Shown here piece by piece: positions 61,174-64,000 of a DNA stretch of 64,000 nucleotides. This stretch comes from Microbacterium oryzae (GTDB taxonomy: Bacteria > Actinomycetota > Actinomycetes > Actinomycetales > Microbacteriaceae): assembly GCF_009735645.1 (NCBI RefSeq), contig NZ_CP032550.1:372001-436000 (forward strand), in the 5' to 3' direction. A program made the position numbers and the translations under genes. Within the stretch, counting starts at the first letter, position 1; the number at the start of each line of letters is the position of its first letter. The notes beneath the pieces are model-generated. The model searched no databases. It was not told where the DNA came from and saw only the letters and a program-made list of their open reading frames with translations.

Positions 61174-61998
61174 CTACAGGTCCCAGCCTGCGATCGGCCC
61201 GGCCTCGGGGCGCTTGGCGCTCACGAAGTCGCCGGACGACTGGTGCCGCAGCCGCCGCAGCACCCACGGCACGAGGTGCGTGCGCGCCCAGACGAGGTCG
61301 TCGGAGCGCGCTTCGCGCCACGTCCGGATGGCCATGGTGTCGGGCTGCAGCGGCTCGAGGTCGCTCGGCACATTGAGCGCGCGCAGCACCATCCGGGCGA
61401 CCTCGTGGTGCCCGAGCGGATTCATGTGCAGCCGGTCCTCGGCGAAGAAGCGGGGGTCCTGGATCTCGCGGAACGCCCACTGATCGGCCACGATGCAGTC
61501 GTAGCGCTCCGCGATCGCGCGGAGATTCTCGTTGTAGATGGCGACCTTGCCGCGGAAGCGCCGGAACACCGGCGTCCAGCCGACGTCGATCCCCGTGAAG
61601 ATCACGACCGTCGCGCCGCCGGCGCTCAGCCGCGCGACGGCGGCGTCGAACTGGGCGGCGATGTCGTCGGGGTCGGTGCCCGGGCGGATGACGTCGTTGC
61701 CGCCCGCGCAGAAGCTGACGAGGTCGGGCTTGAGCGCGAGAGCGGGCTCCACCTGCTCCGCGACGATCTGCGCGATGAGCCGGCCGCGCACGGCGAGATT
61801 CGCATAGGCGAAGTCGTCGGCTTGACGCGCGAGGACCTCCGCGACGCGATCGGCCCATCCGCGATGCCCGCCCGGCGCGGTCGGGTCGGGGTCGCCGATG
61901 CCCTCCGTGAAGGAGTCCCCGAGCGCGACGTAGCGTCGCCAGGGATGCGACTCCGCCTCGGTGAGAGGGGGGATGACGGGCCCGTCGACGTCTGGCAT
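61174..61998 (-). CDS. SGNH/GDSL hydrolase
   Basis: 274 residues. Block I YVALGDSFTEGIGDPDP (Ser29), block III FCAGGNDVIRPG, block V DRLHMNPLGHHEVAR. Cytoplasmic or peripheral esterase of unknown substrate. GGAAAGG Shine-Dalgarno upstream of the ATG. Confidence 0.9.
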   Translation of the reverse strand: MPDVDGPVIPPLTEAESHPWRRYVALGDSFTEGIGDPDPTAPGGHRGWADRVAEVLARQADDFAYANLAVRGRLIAQIVAEQVEPALALKPDLVSFCAGGNDVIRPGTDPDDIAAQFDAAVARLSAGGATVVIFTGIDVGWTPVFRRFRGKVAIYNENLRAIAERYDCIVADQWAFREIQDPRFFAEDRLHMNPLGHHEVARMVLRALNVPSDLEPLQPDTMAIRTWREARSDDLVWARTHLVPWVLRRLRHQSSGDFVSAKRPEAGPIAGWDL

Positions 61999-62075
61999 GT
62001 CGCTTCGCCTTTCCTTCCGCTGCGCCTACCGACCCTAGCCCCGAAATCCCTCCGAGCGACGTCGGAGGGGGCGAC

Positions 62076-62081
62076 TATCGT
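62076..62081 (+). promoter_or_regulatory. leaderless -10 box of helicase gene
   Basis: TATCGT eight bases before the GTG at 62090. Confidence 0.45.
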
Positions 62082-62089
62082 GGGTGCTC

Positions 62090-63838
62090 GTGCTGAGTCC
62101 GTCCTATCCCCAGAGAGCCCCGTGGGGAACCGCGGGCAAGCTGCGCGCCTGGCAGCAGGAGGCGCTCGACATCTACTTCGCCGAGCCCGACCGCCGCGAC
62201 TTCCTCGTCGCCGCGACCCCGGGCGCCGGCAAGACGACGTTCGCCCTGACGCTCGCGAACGAGCTCCGTCACCGCGGCGACATCGACCGCATCATCGTCG
62301 TCTGCCCCACCGAGCACCTGAAGACGCAGTGGGCGGATGCGGCCTCGCGCGTCAGCATCCGCCTCGACCCCGACTTCCGCAACAGCCACTGGCGGCCATC
62401 CCGTCAGTATCACGGCGTCGTCGTGACCTATGCGCAGGTGGCGATGAAGCCGGAGGTGCACCGCGAGCTGACGAAGAGCGCGCGCACCCTCGTCATCCTC
62501 GACGAGGTGCATCACGGCGGCGACGCGCTGAGCTGGGGCGACGGCATCCGCGAGGCCTACCAGCCGGCCGTCCGCCGTCTGTCGCTGAGCGGGACCCCGT
62601 TCCGCAGCGACGATGCGCCCATCCCGTTCGTCGAGTACGCCCCCGACGAGCAGGGCCTGCGCACCTCGATCACCGACTACGCCTACGGGTACGGCCGCGC
62701 GCTCGCCGACGGCGTGGTCCGCCCCGTGCTCTTCCACGTCTACTCGGGCCACATGACGTGGCGCACGAAGGCCGGCGACGAGCTCGAGGCGCACCTCGGG
62801 CAGGACAACACGAAGGACATCACCTCGCAGGCCTGGCGCACGGCGCTCGACCCGCACGGCGAATGGATGCCCGCGGTGCTGCGCTCGGCCGACCAGCGCC
62901 TCACCGAGATCCGCCAGCACGTGCCCGACGCCGGCGGCCTCGTCATCGCCACCGACCAGACGAACGCGCGCGCCTACGCGGAGATCCTCCGGACCATCAC
63001 GGGTCAGCGGCCCACGGTCGTCCTCTCGGACGAGGCCGAGGCATCCGAGCGCATCGAGCAGTTCGCGGCGAACACGTCGCGCTGGATGGTCGCGGTGCGG
63101 ATGGTCTCGGAGGGCGTCGACGTGCCGCGCCTCGCGGTGGGCGTCTACGCGACGTCGTCCTCGACGCCGCTGTTCTTCGCGCAGGCCATCGGGCGCTTCG
63201 TGCGCGCGCGCAGGCGCGGCGAGGCGGCGAGCGTGTTCCTGCCCAACATCCCCGTGCTCATGGCGCACGCCACCGAGATGGAGCGTCAGCGCGACCACGT
63301 GCTGGATCGCGGCGAGAAGGACGAGGACGGCCTCGACGACTCGCTGCTGGAGTCCGCCGAGCGCGGCGAGAAGGCATCCGACGCGCTGACCGAGGAGTTC
63401 ACGTTCCAGTCGCTCGGATCGGTCGCGCACTTCGACAGCGTCGTGTTCGAGGGCCAGCAGTTCGGGCAGCTCGCGGTGCCCGGCACGGAGGAGGAGCTGG
63501 AGTTCATCGGCCTTCCCGGCCTCCTCGAACCCGAGCACGTGCACGAGCTGCTCATGCAGCGGCAGACGCGTCAGTCGCGGCACCGGCAGGTGCGCGAGTC
63601 GCGAGAGAAGGACACCGGCGCGGAGCCCGCGCTCCCGGCGCCCCTCCACCGCACGCTCAAGGAGCAGCGCCAGCTGCTGAACAGCCTCGTGGGCGTCTAC
63701 GCGCGCCAGACGGGGGAGCCGCACGGCGCCGTCCACGCCTGGCTGCGGAAGACGTGCGGCGGCCCTGCCGTCGCGCAGGCGACCGTGGCGCAGCTGCAGA
63801 CGCGGATCGACACGCTCCGCAAGCGCGTTCACCGCTGA
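62090..63838 (+). CDS. DEAD/DEAH-box (SF2) helicase
   Basis: About 582 residues. Motifs: Q-type LRAWQQEALDIYF, Walker A ATPGAGKTT (42-50), Ia VVCPTEHLKTQW, II LDEVHHGG, III SLSGTPFRSD, and helicase C domain with SEGVDVPRLAVG, then AIGRFVRARRRGE. Related to the COG1061 type of SF2 enzymes; DNA or RNA target unknown. GTG at 62084 is an alternative start. C-terminal 150 residues are helical, Arg/Gln-rich. Confidence 0.88.
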   Translation: MLSPSYPQRAPWGTAGKLRAWQQEALDIYFAEPDRRDFLVAATPGAGKTTFALTLANELRHRGDIDRIIVVCPTEHLKTQWADAASRVSIRLDPDFRNSHWRPSRQYHGVVVTYAQVAMKPEVHRELTKSARTLVILDEVHHGGDALSWGDGIREAYQPAVRRLSLSGTPFRSDDAPIPFVEYAPDEQGLRTSITDYAYGYGRALADGVVRPVLFHVYSGHMTWRTKAGDELEAHLGQDNTKDITSQAWRTALDPHGEWMPAVLRSADQRLTEIRQHVPDAGGLVIATDQTNARAYAEILRTITGQRPTVVLSDEAEASERIEQFAANTSRWMVAVRMVSEGVDVPRLAVGVYATSSSTPLFFAQAIGRFVRARRRGEAASVFLPNIPVLMAHATEMERQRDHVLDRGEKDEDGLDDSLLESAERGEKASDALTEEFTFQSLGSVAHFDSVVFEGQQFGQLAVPGTEEELEFIGLPGLLEPEHVHELLMQRQTRQSRHRQVRESREKDTGAEPALPAPLHRTLKEQRQLLNSLVGVYARQTGEPHGAVHAWLRKTCGGPAVAQATVAQLQTRIDTLRKRVHR

Positions 63839-63879
63839 CGCTTCGGCGGTCCGAAATGCTGGCAATCGCCGTCTCCGTG

Positions 63880-63898
63880 CGGGGCGACGACAGCCCCG
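63880..63898 (+). terminator. weak hairpin after helicase gene
   Basis: 6-bp stem, 7-nt loop, 42 nt downstream of the stop. Between it and the next start TAGCGT (63903-63908) is a possible -10 for the following gene. Confidence 0.3.
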
Positions 63899-63947
63899 TG
63901 GGTAGCGTGGAGGGATCCCCCCTCACCTCTCCCTGAAGGAGCCGACG

Positions 63948-64000
63948 TTGCCTGCGCTCTCCGGCCATCCGACCACGCCCACGCCCATCGACCGCCGTCG
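63948..64000 (+). CDS. start of an unidentified gene, cut by window end
   Basis: TTG preceded six bases upstream by GAAGGAG opens a frame that runs off the window (MPALSGHPTTPTPIDRRR). Too short to identify; a TAGCGT box at 63903-63908 supports a gene start here. Confidence 0.45.
   Translation, partial: MPALSGHPTTPTPIDRR

Overview
The window is very GC-rich, densely packed DNA with no mobile elements. Gene content points to a motile actinobacterium, most likely Microbacteriaceae (Microbacterium-like). The left block keeps a gene order well known in actinobacteria: an AdnAB helicase-nuclease pair, NudC, a UvrD-type helicase, a ThiF/TOMM-type protein, a zinc-metalloprotease-like protein, a PDZ/Lon-like protease and a UPF0182 membrane protein. 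It resembles the M. tuberculosis Rv3202c-Rv3193c neighbourhood (from memory). It is followed by a complete Gram-positive-type flagellar cluster without P- or L-ring genes.

Layout. (1) 1-18.3 kb: ferritin-like protein, DUF3107, adnA-adnB, an aminoglycoside-phosphotransferase-like protein that has lost its catalytic loop, nudC-uvrD, a convergent TOMM-type protein, metalloprotease, S16/PDZ protease and UPF0182. (2) 18.3-18.7 kb: two strong terminators enclosing an orphan inverted repeat, then initiator tRNA-fMet. (3) 18.7-47.0 kb: the flagellar island. csrA and a FliA-type sigma factor sit at the left edge; fliW and a second, divergent FliA-like sigma factor sit at the right edge. Between them are fliC; fliD-fliS-fliT-like; flgB-flgC-fliE-fliF-fliG-fliH-fliI-fliJ-(C40 peptidase)-fliK-flgD-flgE; flbD-motA-motB-fliM-fliN-fliO; fliP-fliQ-fliR-flhB-flhA; and flgN-flgK-flgL-fliW. 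(4) 47-64 kb: DUF6328, a nitrilase-family amidase convergent with an aminotransferase, an HtrA-like protease, three TagF-like glycerophosphotransferases with a family-2 glycosyltransferase, a DEDDh exonuclease, alpha/beta hydrolase, Lrp regulator, histidine phosphatase, sirtuin, SpoU methyltransferase, SGNH hydrolase and a DEAD/DEAH helicase.

The most interesting signal is regulatory. Four flagellar operons (flgB, flbD, fliP, flgN) are each preceded by GGTTAC, exactly 18 nt, then CGATAGT; fliC has a weaker version with the same spacing. This looks like a FliA/WhiG-family promoter with an unusual -35 element. The flgB and fliP operons also share a duplicated 5' leader. It and the fliC leader carry a small hairpin with an A-N-GGA loop placed 24-30 nt before a GGA-containing Shine-Dalgarno site, which is the architecture expected for CsrA binding. 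With csrA and fliW bracketing the island, the sequence suggests a CsrA-FliW-flagellin control circuit extended from flagellin to the export-gate and rod/basal-body operons.

Outside the flagellar island, many genes have a TANNNT box 6-8 nt upstream of the start codon and no Shine-Dalgarno, so much of the housekeeping transcription appears to be leaderless. Within the flagellar operons most genes instead overlap by 1-8 nt (ATGA/GTGA/TGATG), implying translational coupling.
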